Positions 52,556-62,311 of a stretch of DNA of 64,000 nucleotides are shown in pieces; the first letter of the stretch is position 1; each line of letters opens with the position of its first letter. Source of the stretch: Bradyrhizobium iriomotense. Lineage in GTDB: Bacteria > Pseudomonadota > Alphaproteobacteria > Rhizobiales > Xanthobacteraceae. The stretch is taken from positions 124,001 through 188,000 of the forward strand of contig NZ_BSOW01000003.1 in the NCBI RefSeq assembly GCF_030160715.1, in the 5' to 3' direction. A model generated the notes under the pieces. The model was not told the DNA's origin and ran no database searches. It saw nothing but the letters and a program-made list of their open reading frames with translations. A program made the translations under genes and the position numbers.

Positions 52556-52615
52556 GACGGCACGCGCTCCCGCGACTTGTTGGCTATGTCAGGCTGATCC
52601 GATCGAGGACACGCT

Positions 52616-53428
52616 TCATTTTTGCTCGCGCAAAGCGGCTCTGGGTTCGATAGCTGCTTCGTCGAAGGGGACGAAGGAGCTTTCCCGGAATGGCGCAGAG
52701 GCAGGTTGCGGCGCCGACAATTCCTGGCAATACATCCGGTCGATGTTGCGCTGCATGAGCGCGTAGCATTCGCATGCGACCCTCTCCAGTCGCGCCCGGT
52801 GAATCTCTACGGAGCCGCGCCGGTCGGACGGGATGGCGCCCGCCGCGCGAAGCTTGCTCATCGTCAGAGTCACAGTCGTCCGCCGCACCCCGAGCAATTG
52901 CGCCAGTGCCTCCTGCGTCACGGGAAGAAGATCATCGGGAACGCGGTCGTGCAGTTGCAGGAGCCACCGCGCCATGCGGCCATCCACCCGATGCAGCGCG
53001 TTGCAGGCGGCCACGTGCTGGAGCTGCAACAACAGTGCGCGGGCGTGGACCTGCACGACATGCCTGATGGCTGAGCTCCGCGCGTAGGCAGCCCGGAACT
53101 TGGCGGCTGATATCAGCGATGCCGTGCCGGCCAAGCGGGCAGTCGCCGTGACGGACGAAAGCGACGGACCGAGTACGGAGAACGAGGCCAAGGCACCTTC
53201 CCGCCCCATCAACGTGGTGGCAACCGTTTGCCCGTCCGGCATATCGAGCATGAAGGCGATCGCGCCGCTATGGGGAAAATAGACCGGGTCGAGCTCGTCG
53301 CCCGACCGTACCAGGACGGCATCGGGTTCGAACGAGACCTTCTGGAAGTGGGGCGTGAGCAAGCCCAAATCCTCGGGCGGCAACGCCGCCAGGAGCCGAT
53401 TCCCAAAGCCGGTGCGGTGTACGGTCAC
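52616..53428 (-). CDS. Crp/Fnr family transcriptional regulator
   Basis: A 270-residue regulator: N-terminal sensor barrel (LVRSGDELDPVYFPHSGAIAFMLDM, GREGALASFSVLG), dimer helix, and winged HTH with VTQEALAQLLGVRRTTVTLTMSKLRAAG. There is no cysteine cluster for an Fe-S centre in the N-terminus. The GTG at 53428 gives MTVHRTGFGNRLLAALPPEDLGLL, a natural N-terminus; AGAGG lies 5 nt upstream and the GTGA overlaps the stop of a small upstream frame. An ATG at 53479 would add 17 residues. Target and ligand are unknown. Confidence 0.88.
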   Translation of the reverse strand: MTVHRTGFGNRLLAALPPEDLGLLTPHFQKVSFEPDAVLVRSGDELDPVYFPHSGAIAFMLDMPDGQTVATTLMGREGALASFSVLGPSLSSVTATARLAGTASLISAAKFRAAYARSSAIRHVVQVHARALLLQLQHVAACNALHRVDGRMARWLLQLHDRVPDDLLPVTQEALAQLLGVRRTTVTLTMSKLRAAGAIPSDRRGSVEIHRARLERVACECYALMQRNIDRMYCQELSAPQPASAPFRESSFVPFDEAAIEPRAALREQK

Positions 53429-53655
53429 GATGCCTCTTGGTGAGCGAGCAACCGAGGAACGACGGTGGCTAGCATCCATGAAAGTGATTTTGTGTCAATG
53501 CAGCGCGTGGCGGCACGGCTGCTTTCACGTGCGCGGCAGCCTTGAGGTGGAACCCACGGAGCGGTCGCGGCAAAGGCAATCAGGAACGCAGCAAGCAACA
53601 TTTCGATTCCGTAAAATACGATTATCAGAAAATTGAAGCGCCGAATGGAATCCAT
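53425..53655 (-). CDS. Possible micro-membrane protein coupled to the Crp/Fnr gene
   Basis: A 76-residue frame starting MDSIRRFNFLIIVFYGIEML with one clear membrane segment (FNFLIIVFYGIEMLLAAFLIAFAATAPWV, about residues 7-35), then a polar C-terminus. Its TGA overlaps the preferred GTG of the Crp/Fnr gene, which suggests coupling. No good ribosome site is visible and no family is recognised, so it may be a chance frame. A longer start is possible at a TTG (53724). Confidence 0.35.
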   Translation of the reverse strand: MDSIRRFNFLIIVFYGIEMLLAAFLIAFAATAPWVPPQGCRARESSRAATRCIDTKSLSWMLATVVPRLLAHQEAS

Positions 53656-53770
53656 CCAAACAGAGCCATTGCCGGAGATCAAGCACGGATGATTGCGGGG
53701 ACCTGTCTCGTCCTCGCCGAGCAAGCGCGATTTGGCGGTTAACCATTTCAGCTTGATGGCCGCGCCTGCT

Positions 53771-54208
53771 TCAGGACTGCAGCACCGGAACCAACCCGTA
53801 GCGCAGCATCGTCTCCTTCATTCTTGCCGGATCAGGCGTGCCGGCCGAGAGCAGGGCGGCCATTTCCTTGAAGTATTGCGGACCAAGCACGCCCGGGCTG
53901 AGCATGCACAGGCAGGTTGCCGGTCGGGCCGAACGATTGGTGAAGCCGTGCACGACGCCGCGCCTGATGAACACGGTCTCGCCCGGCGCCACGTCGGTGT
54001 CTTGTCCATCGATCCGCCAGGTCGAGATGCCGCTCAGGCCATAGATCGTCTCGTCCCAGCGATCGTGATAGTGAGGGATCGGCATGCGCGCGTTGGGCTG
54101 GAGCGTCATCTCGAACAGATCGAGACTGCCGGCGGTGTCGTCCTTGCTCTGCAGAAACGTCAGCTGGATTGCGCCAAGATTGATGATCTCTGGCATGGCC
54201 GGGCTCAT
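53771..54208 (-). CDS. Cupin-domain protein
   Basis: A 145-residue single-domain cupin: PIPHYHDRWDETIYGLSGISTWRIDGQD (first cupin motif with two His and a Glu) and GETVFIRRGVVHGFTN (second motif with His), so the metal site looks complete. The C-terminal helix region carries PGVLGPQYFKEMAALL. Members act as small dioxygenases, isomerases or ligand-binding proteins; nothing nearby fixes the role. An alternative in-frame ATG lies at 54196. Confidence 0.87.
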   Translation of the reverse strand: MSPAMPEIINLGAIQLTFLQSKDDTAGSLDLFEMTLQPNARMPIPHYHDRWDETIYGLSGISTWRIDGQDTDVAPGETVFIRRGVVHGFTNRSARPATCLCMLSPGVLGPQYFKEMAALLSAGTPDPARMKETMLRYGLVPVLQS

Positions 54209-54312
54209 CGGCTAGCGAGGCGACGACGATATTAGCGCGCTACGGTCATAAGCCAAAGAGGATGAAGGGCGCCATCCGACAGGGTGATAGTGGGCCTCTT
54301 GATATTACTATA

Positions 54313-55140
54313 TTACTGTCCGACGGCGCGAAGGAAGCGCTGCAGAATCTCCTTCGATCGTTCGGTGGCCGCTTTGCTGAACTCGACGTGAACTCCATGC
54401 ACCTCGACCGGTTCTTGATATTGCGGTACGTCGAAGCCCGAATAAGCGTCGGGCAGTGCGACAAATTCGATGGGAATACCCTCGCCATGCTGCCGCGAAA
54501 TTCCAATGTCGTCGTTACCTTCGGCCATCTTGCGGCAGGCCTCGAATCTGTTCTCGTCGAGAGCGCCGACGATGACCAAACTGGCTGCGGCCATGACCCC
54601 CTTGTTCGTGCCGCAAGCAGGATAGAATGCAACAGCCCCGCGGAACCTGCGCTTTGCCTTCGTCGCGACGTCTCGTTCCACGGTTGACAGGGCAACCGTC
54701 CCGGTTCGTCCGAAGCCCACGAGGAAAATTCGGTTTCGATCGATGTTCTGCTGCGCGACCAGCCAGTTCAAAGCCTGATAGACATCCTCGACGGTTTCGG
54801 GAGGTGCAGGATAGGGGCAGGTCTGTCCGCTCTTGATGCCCCGCGCTGTAAAGACATCCAGCGTCAGCACAACATACCCCCAGGATACGATCGCAGCCCC
54901 CCAGTTCTGATCGACGGAATCCAGAAAAGCACCGCAGATCGGAAGGAGGATGACAGCCTGAAACGGGCCGTTTCCGTCGGGACGCCTGAGATAACCCTTG
55001 AGGTCGAAGGGCAGATAGTTGAGCGGGATCTTCACCTCTTGCACCGGTTTTGCGGATGGTTGTTCGGCAAGGGTCGATGCTGTTGCCAGTAGTGCAACGA
55101 GGGCGGCGGTCGCCAAAGCACAGCCCTTCAAGCGATTCAT
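54313..55140 (-). CDS. Secreted dienelactone-hydrolase-like protein with altered active site
   Basis: A 275-residue alpha/beta-hydrolase-fold protein with a signal peptide (MNRLKGCALATAALVALLATASTLA). The body follows dienelactone hydrolase (DLH) architecture: YLRRPDGNGPFQAVILLPICGAF, WGAAIVSWGYVVLTLDVFTARG, DVYQALNWLVAQQNIDRNRIFLVGF. At the nucleophile elbow, where DLH has GFCxGG, it reads GFGRTG, and near the C-terminus, where a GHGF-type His is expected, it reads YSGFD. The acidic position (GALDENRF) is present. It therefore probably binds but does not cleave a substrate, or uses other residues. It is exported to the periplasm. Confidence 0.78.
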   Translation of the reverse strand: MNRLKGCALATAALVALLATASTLAEQPSAKPVQEVKIPLNYLPFDLKGYLRRPDGNGPFQAVILLPICGAFLDSVDQNWGAAIVSWGYVVLTLDVFTARGIKSGQTCPYPAPPETVEDVYQALNWLVAQQNIDRNRIFLVGFGRTGTVALSTVERDVATKAKRRFRGAVAFYPACGTNKGVMAAASLVIVGALDENRFEACRKMAEGNDDIGISRQHGEGIPIEFVALPDAYSGFDVPQYQEPVEVHGVHVEFSKAATERSKEILQRFLRAVGQ

Positions 55141-55358
55141 CGACAATCCCCACGATGTGGGCTTGCAGGCCGCCTCGGCTCGATGGCGGGTCTGCCCGAC
55201 CAGCGGAAGATACCTGCTCATTCCCTGTTGCCGTGGCTCGCTGTCATCATGGCACAGCCCGGATCGTTCGTCCTCGTTCACGGCGGTACGCCATGCCGCG
55301 GGGGCGTGTTCCCGGCTGAGCTATTGCTCATGGCTTGGGTATATGATCGAATGGCCGG

Positions 55359-56024
55359 ATGGAGAACGGCCGCCGAAAGCCCGATCTGATCATCTTCGAC
55401 TGCGACGGCGTGCTCGTCGACAGCGAGCTCTTGAGCTGCCGCTGCCTTTCCGAAGTGCTGTCCGAATTCGGCATCGCGCTCAGCGAGCAGCAGGCCCTCG
55501 AGCTGTTCCTCGGACGTAGCACGAAGGCGATCGAGCAGCACTATCGCGATATCGGACAGGTCGTGCCGGATGGCTTCCTGCCTCGCTTCAAGTCGAGGGT
55601 GCTGAGCACCTTCGCAGGTGCGCTGCAGCCGATCCCCGGGATCGCCGCGGTGGTATCGGAGTTGAACAGGCCGTTTTGCGTGGCCTCGTCGAGCGACATC
55701 GATCGCGTCTCGCTTTCGCTCGATGTCACCGGCCTGAAGCCGCATTTCGGCGACCGGCTCTACACGGCGCAGATGGTCAGACACGGCAAGCCGGCCCCCG
55801 ATCTCTTCCTCTATGCCGCTGCGAAGATGCGGGCCGATCCGGCGCGCGCGCTGGTGATCGAGGACAGCGTCAGCGGCGTGCAGGCGGCCAAGGCGGCCGG
55901 CATGAGCGTCTGGGGATTTGTCGGCGGCAGCCATTATCGCGGCCGCGACGGCCGCGCTATATTGACCGCCGCCGGGGCCGATCGGGTCTTCGTGCAGATG
56001 AGTGATTTTTGGAAGGACGCGTGA
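55359..56024 (+). CDS. HAD-superfamily sugar phosphatase / phosphoglucomutase-like
   Basis: A 221-residue HAD hydrolase of the beta-phosphoglucomutase/sugar-phosphatase group. Motif I IIFDCDGVLVDSE, a helical cap (residues about 25-90), motif II FCVASSSDIDR, motif III Lys in RHGKPAPDLFLYAA and motif IV LVIEDSVSGVQAAKAAGM are all intact. It likely dephosphorylates a sugar or polyol phosphate. Its stop overlaps the SorC regulator start (GTGA), so it is the first gene of the polyol locus. Confidence 0.9.
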   Translation: MENGRRKPDLIIFDCDGVLVDSELLSCRCLSEVLSEFGIALSEQQALELFLGRSTKAIEQHYRDIGQVVPDGFLPRFKSRVLSTFAGALQPIPGIAAVVSELNRPFCVASSSDIDRVSLSLDVTGLKPHFGDRLYTAQMVRHGKPAPDLFLYAAAKMRADPARALVIEDSVSGVQAAKAAGMSVWGFVGGSHYRGRDGRAILTAAGADRVFVQMSDFWKDA

Positions 56025-56983
56025 CGCCGGCCATGGCGGTGGAAAACGAAAAATCCAGGCTCGACGATGCCGCGCGCGCCGGCTGGCTCTACTTCATTGC
56101 CGGTCACACGCAGGACGAGATCGCCAAAATGCTCCAGGTCTCGCGTGCCTCGGCGCAGCGGCTGGTCTCGCTCTGCCTTGCCGAGCGCCTGATCACGTTC
56201 CGGCTCGAACATCCCATTGCGGCCTGTATGGAACTGGCCGCGCGGCTGAAGGAGCGCTTCGAGCTTGCCCATTGCGAGGTGGTGCCGACCGATTCCGCAG
56301 CGCCGCAGGCGACCGCGGGGATTGCCGAGCGCTGCGCCAACCTCCTGGACGCGACGTTGCGCTCCGAGACGCCGGTCATCGTCGCGCTCGGCACGGGCCG
56401 TGCGGTGCGTGCGGCGGTGGAGCGCGTCACCCCGATCGACCGGCCGAATCACCAGATCGTGTCGCTGGTCGGCAACATCTCCGCCGACGGTTCGGCGAGC
56501 TTCTACGATACCGTCGGCCGGCTCGCCGACCGCACCGGGGCGCGGCACTATCCGATGCCGCTGCCGTTCCTGATGTCCTCGGAGGACGAGCGCAACAAGA
56601 TGGGTCGGATCGAGCCGATCGCGAAGGTGAAGGCGATCGCGACCAAGGCCGACCTCAGGCTGGTCGGCATCGGCCAGATGGACCAGAAGGCGCAGGTTCA
56701 CGTCGACGGCTTCGTCACCCGCGACGAGCTGTTCGAAATGATGCGGCTCGGCGCCATCGGCGAGATCACCGGCTGGGCCTATGATGCCAAGGGCCGCCTG
56801 CTCAAGGGCGGTACCAACAAGCGCCTCACCAGCATCCCGCCCGAGGTGCCGGTCAAGACCACGACGATCGGGGCGGCGGTCGGCGCGGCGAAGGTTTCGG
56901 CGATCGCGGCCGCACTGAATGGCCGCCTGATCAACGGCTTGATCACCGACGAGGCGACCGCACGCGCGATCCTCGAGCGGTAG
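56021..56983 (+). CDS. SorC/DeoR-type sugar-binding transcriptional regulator
   Basis: A 320-residue SorC-family regulator: N-terminal HTH (GHTQDEIAKMLQVSRASAQRLVSLCLAERLITF), then a sugar-phosphate-binding domain with IVALGTGRAVRAAVERV, IVSLVGNISADGSASFYDTVGRLADRTGA and GIGQMDQKAQVHVDGFV. The GTG at 56021 is preferred because GGAAGG precedes it and it overlaps the HAD stop; an ATG at 56033 is the alternative. It should control the following transport operon through the repeated sites at 57275-57307 and respond to a phosphorylated polyol or ketose. Confidence 0.92.
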   Translation: MTPAMAVENEKSRLDDAARAGWLYFIAGHTQDEIAKMLQVSRASAQRLVSLCLAERLITFRLEHPIAACMELAARLKERFELAHCEVVPTDSAAPQATAGIAERCANLLDATLRSETPVIVALGTGRAVRAAVERVTPIDRPNHQIVSLVGNISADGSASFYDTVGRLADRTGARHYPMPLPFLMSSEDERNKMGRIEPIAKVKAIATKADLRLVGIGQMDQKAQVHVDGFVTRDELFEMMRLGAIGEITGWAYDAKGRLLKGGTNKRLTSIPPEVPVKTTTIGAAVGAAKVSAIAAALNGRLINGLITDEATARAILER

Positions 56984-57042
56984 GCGGCTCGTTTTCCAGC
57001 ATCCTCGTGAGGCGCGCGGTCTTTCCCCGCACGACACTGTCG

Positions 57043-57178
57043 TCATCCGCCATCCGGTCCGGCCTTCGGCCGGCCGGACGACCGGCTCCGGCGGATGATT
57101 AGTACGCCGCGGCCTCGCTTGGGCCAAACCAATTTACTGCACGGCGTACTGGATGCCCCGCCTGCGCGGGGCATGACA
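57043..57178. repeat. Two-hairpin intergenic repeat, copy 2
   Basis: The first hairpin has arms TCATCCGCC (57043-57051) and GGCGGATGA (57090-57098), enclosing a GGCC-rich inner hairpin. The second, after GGCGTACTGG, has arms ATGCCCCGC (57153-57161) and GCGGGGCAT (57166-57174). It shares the layout and the GGCGTACTGGAT block with 10575-10678. Together with the promoter below it accounts for most of the 348-bp gap 56984-57331. Confidence 0.6.
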
Positions 57179-57251
57179 CCGAGGGTCATGCAAGAGCGCT
57201 CACTCCCGCACCGCAGCACTCGGAAGTTGCTGAAACGCCCGCGCGGCCTGC

Positions 57252-57280
57252 TTGACAAAACTCCGGCCTTGGGGTGAACA
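57252..57280 (+). promoter_or_regulatory. Probable sigma-70 promoter of the polyol operon
   Basis: TTGACA (57252-57257) matches the -35 consensus and is preceded by C, as in alphaproteobacterial CTTGAC boxes. A weak -10 (TGAACA, 57275-57280) follows at 17 bp. It lies 50 bp upstream of the binding-protein start and its -10 overlaps the first operator-like repeat. Confidence 0.5.
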
Positions 57281-57307
57281 TACGCTCAACGCGTGGGCAT
57301 ATGCTCA
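57275..57307 (+). promoter_or_regulatory. Tandem operator-like repeats for the SorC regulator
   Basis: Two copies of a 14-bp quasi-palindrome, TGAACATACGCTCA (57275-57288) and TGGGCATATGCTCA (57294-57307), lie 19 bp apart (11 of 14 bases identical). The first overlaps the -10 box and the second lies downstream, a layout expected for repression by the SorC protein encoded just upstream. Confidence 0.5.
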
Positions 57308-57331
57308 AAACGCGAGTTTAGGGAGGTCACC

Positions 57332-58645
<1,314 letters not shown>

Positions 58646-58675
58646 GCGGGCTCACCCTCCTGAGAGCCTAAACTT

Positions 58676-58707
58676 GCGGCCATCCAGCCCATAGGATGGA
58701 TGGCCGC
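58676..58707 (+). terminator. Stem-loop between smoE and smoF
   Basis: Perfect 11-bp arms GCGGCCATCCA (58676-58686) and TGGATGGCCGC (58697-58707) with a 10-nt loop, 30 nt after the smoE stop and before the first permease gene. No T-tract. Likely an mRNA-protecting or attenuating element. Confidence 0.6.
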
Positions 58708-58734
58708 CTTCTTCCCGGAAGAGGAGAAGCGAGG

Positions 58735-59607
58735 ATGGCAACCAAGCAGACGCAGTATCTTGCGCGGTCGCTCCTGGCCCCGGCCGTCGGGCTGCTGTTC
58801 ATCTGGATGATCGTCCCGCTGGCGCTGACGCTCTATTTCTCGACGCTGCATTACAGCCTGCTCGATCCCGGCTCCGAGGTGTTCGTCGGCCTGGAGAATT
58901 TCCGCTACTTCCTCACCGATCCCGCGTTTATCGCCTCGCTCAAGAACACGCTGGTGCTGGTCGGCTCGGTGCTGGTGCTGACCATTTTGCTCGGCATTCC
59001 CCTGGCGATGCTGCTCGATCAGCCGGTGGTCGGCCGCAACATCGTGCGGCTGATGGTGATTGCGCCGTTCTTCGTGATGCCGACGGTGAGTGCGCTGGTC
59101 TGGAAGAACCTGTTGATGCATCCGGTGTCCGGCCTGTTTGCCTGGCTCACCAAGCTGTTCGGGCTGACGCCGATCGACTGGTTCAACGACGTGCCGATGT
59201 TCGCCATCATCCTGATCGTCGCCTGGCAATGGCTGCCGTTCGCGACCCTGATCCTGCTCACTGCGCTGCAATCTCTCGACGAGGAGCAGAAGGAAGCCGC
59301 CGAGATGGACGGTGCGGGCGGGCTCTCGAGCTTCATCTACATCACGCTGCCGCACCTGGCGCGCCCGATCACGGTCGTGATCCTGATCGAGACCATCTTC
59401 CTGCTCACGGTCTTTGCCGAGATCTTCGTCACCACTGGCGGCGGCCCGGGACTGCAGACCACCAACATCGCTTTCCTGATCTATTCGCAGGCGCTGATCC
59501 AGTTCGACGTCGGCAGTGCGTCGGCGGGCGGCCTCGTCGCGGTGGTGATCGCCAACATCGTCGCCTTCTTCCTCGTCCGCATCGTCGGCCGCAACCTGGA
59601 GGCTTGA
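58735..59607 (+). CDS. smoF: Polyol ABC transporter permease (SmoF/MtlF-like)
   Basis: A 290-residue MalF-type permease with six membrane helices (first: LAPAVGLLFIWMIVPLALTLYF). It has the EAA loop EEQKEAAEMDGAGGLSSFIYITLPHLARP and a late helix GGLVAVVIANIVAFFLVRIVG. The start at 58735 (MATKQTQYLARS) follows GAGGAG. It lies 3 bp from the second permease gene. It forms the channel with SmoG. Confidence 0.92.
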   Translation: MATKQTQYLARSLLAPAVGLLFIWMIVPLALTLYFSTLHYSLLDPGSEVFVGLENFRYFLTDPAFIASLKNTLVLVGSVLVLTILLGIPLAMLLDQPVVGRNIVRLMVIAPFFVMPTVSALVWKNLLMHPVSGLFAWLTKLFGLTPIDWFNDVPMFAIILIVAWQWLPFATLILLTALQSLDEEQKEAAEMDGAGGLSSFIYITLPHLARPITVVILIETIFLLTVFAEIFVTTGGGPGLQTTNIAFLIYSQALIQFDVGSASAGGLVAVVIANIVAFFLVRIVGRNLEA

Positions 59608-59610
59608 AAA

Positions 59611-60441
59611 ATGGCGCGGATGGCAACGACACGGCGGGTGGCGGTATCGACGGCAGGAGCCTGGCTGGCTGGCTTTCTCATCTTCTTCCCAATCCTCTGG
59701 ATGATCCTGGCGAGCTTCAAGACCGAGCTCGAAGCTTTCGCCATTCCGCCGTCCTTCCTGTTCTTCCACTGGACCCTGGAAAACTACGCGACCGTGCAGG
59801 AGCGCAGCGACTACCTTCATCACGCGCTGAATTCGATCATCATCGCCGGCGGCTCGACGCTGATTGCGCTCCTGATCGCGGTCCCCGCGGCGTGGTCGAT
59901 GGCGTTCTCGCCGACCAAGCGCACCAAGGACATCCTGCTCTGGATGCTCTCGACCAAGATGATGCCGCCGGTCGGTGTGCTCGTGCCGATCTACCTGATC
60001 TTCAAGACCGTCGGCCTGCTCGATTCCCGCATCGGCCTCGTCTTCATCCTGTGTCTCGGCAATCTGCCGATCGTGATCTGGATGCTGTTCACCTATTTCA
60101 AGGAGATTCCACGCGACATCCTGGAAGCCGCGCGCATGGATGGAGCGACTATCGGCCGTGAGCTGGTCTATGTCCTGACGCCGATGGCGATCCCGGGCCT
60201 GGCGTCGACGCTGCTGCTGAACCTCATCCTCGCCTGGAACGAGGCATTCTGGACGCTGAACCTGTCGACCTCCGAGGCCGCGCCGCTCACCGTCTTCATC
60301 GCCTCCTATTCGAGTCCCGAAGGACTGTTCTGGGCCAAATTGTCGGCGGCTTCGACGCTGGCGATTGCGCCCATTCTCGTCCTCGGTTGGTTCAGCCAGA
60401 AGCAGCTCGTCCGCGGGCTCACCTTCGGCGCGGTCAAGTAA
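59611..60441 (+). CDS. smoG: Polyol ABC transporter permease (SmoG/MtlG-like)
   Basis: A 276-residue MalG-type permease. N-terminal helix AWLAGFLIFFPILWMILASFKTE, conserved PPSFLFFHWTLENY, EAA loop IPRDILEAARMDGATIGRELVYVLTPMAIPG and the C-terminal LVRGLTFGAVK. This matches the second permease of mannitol/sorbitol importers in order and length. The ATPase gene starts 18 bp downstream. Confidence 0.92.
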   Translation: MARMATTRRVAVSTAGAWLAGFLIFFPILWMILASFKTELEAFAIPPSFLFFHWTLENYATVQERSDYLHHALNSIIIAGGSTLIALLIAVPAAWSMAFSPTKRTKDILLWMLSTKMMPPVGVLVPIYLIFKTVGLLDSRIGLVFILCLGNLPIVIWMLFTYFKEIPRDILEAARMDGATIGRELVYVLTPMAIPGLASTLLLNLILAWNEAFWTLNLSTSEAAPLTVFIASYSSPEGLFWAKLSAASTLAIAPILVLGWFSQKQLVRGLTFGAVK

Positions 60442-60459
60442 CAGAAGGGCTGCCGAATC

Positions 60460-61467
<1,008 letters not shown>

Positions 61468-61509
61468 GGGGCTGCCAAGCTGGGCGAACAAGAAACGGGA
61501 AAAAGCAAC

Positions 61510-62283
61510 ATGTACCTGGAAAAATTCAAGCTGAACGGCAAGACCGCGATCATCACGGGCGGCGGGCAGGGCATCGGGCTCGCCTGCGCCGAGGCGCTGG
61601 CCGAAGCCGGCGCCAAGGTGATCATCGCCGACCGTGACGGCAAGGTTGCCCAGGCCGCCCAGGCCGGCCTCAAGGCCAAGGGCTACGATACCGAAACCGT
61701 CGTGATGGACGTGACCGATACCAGGCGCGTCGCCGACGTGGCGAACGAGCTCGTCGCCCGTCACGGCAGGGTCGATATCCTCGTCAACAATGCCGGCATT
61801 GCCCGCAGCGAGACGCCGGCGGAGACCGTGACCGACGAGCACTGGCTCAACGTCGTCGACGTCAATCTCAACGGCACCTTCTGGTGTTGCCGCGAATTCG
61901 GCAAGCACATGCTGAAGGCGAAAGCGGGAACCATCGTCAATGTCGGCTCGATGTCGGGCTTCATCGTCAACAAGCCGCAGGAGCAGTCCTTCTACAATGC
62001 CTCCAAGGCCGCGGTGCACCACCTGACCAAGTCGCTTGCCGCGGAATGGGGTGCGCGGGGCATCCGCGTCAACGCGGTGGCTCCGACCTATATCGAGACG
62101 CCGCTGAACGCCTTCGTGAAGAGCAATCCCAAAATGTATGACGCCTGGATCGGTGGAACTCCGATGGCGCGGATGGGGCAGGTGGAGGAGATCGCCTCGG
62201 TCGTGCTGTTCCTGGCCTCTGAGGCCGCGAGCCTGATGACGGGCAGCATCGTGCTAGTGGATGGCGGTTACACTTGCTGGTAG
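61510..62283 (+). CDS. SDR polyol dehydrogenase
   Basis: A 257-residue short-chain dehydrogenase: NAD motif TGGGQGIGLACAEALAEAG, LVNNAGIA, active-site GSMSGFIVNKPQEQSFYNASKAAVHH (catalytic Ser, Tyr and Lys in YxxSK context) and the C-terminus VDGGYTCW. The GSMSG-IVN-PQ segment and the -GYTxW end resemble galactitol/arabitol/sorbitol dehydrogenases of alphaproteobacteria. It oxidises the imported polyol to a ketose. Given the ribulokinase-like gene after it, ribitol or arabitol to ribulose or xylulose is possible (inference). Confidence 0.9.
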   Translation: MYLEKFKLNGKTAIITGGGQGIGLACAEALAEAGAKVIIADRDGKVAQAAQAGLKAKGYDTETVVMDVTDTRRVADVANELVARHGRVDILVNNAGIARSETPAETVTDEHWLNVVDVNLNGTFWCCREFGKHMLKAKAGTIVNVGSMSGFIVNKPQEQSFYNASKAAVHHLTKSLAAEWGARGIRVNAVAPTYIETPLNAFVKSNPKMYDAWIGGTPMARMGQVEEIASVVLFLASEAASLMTGSIVLVDGGYTCW

Positions 62284-62311
62284 GCTTGCGTCAAAATTGA
62301 CGGGAGCGACA

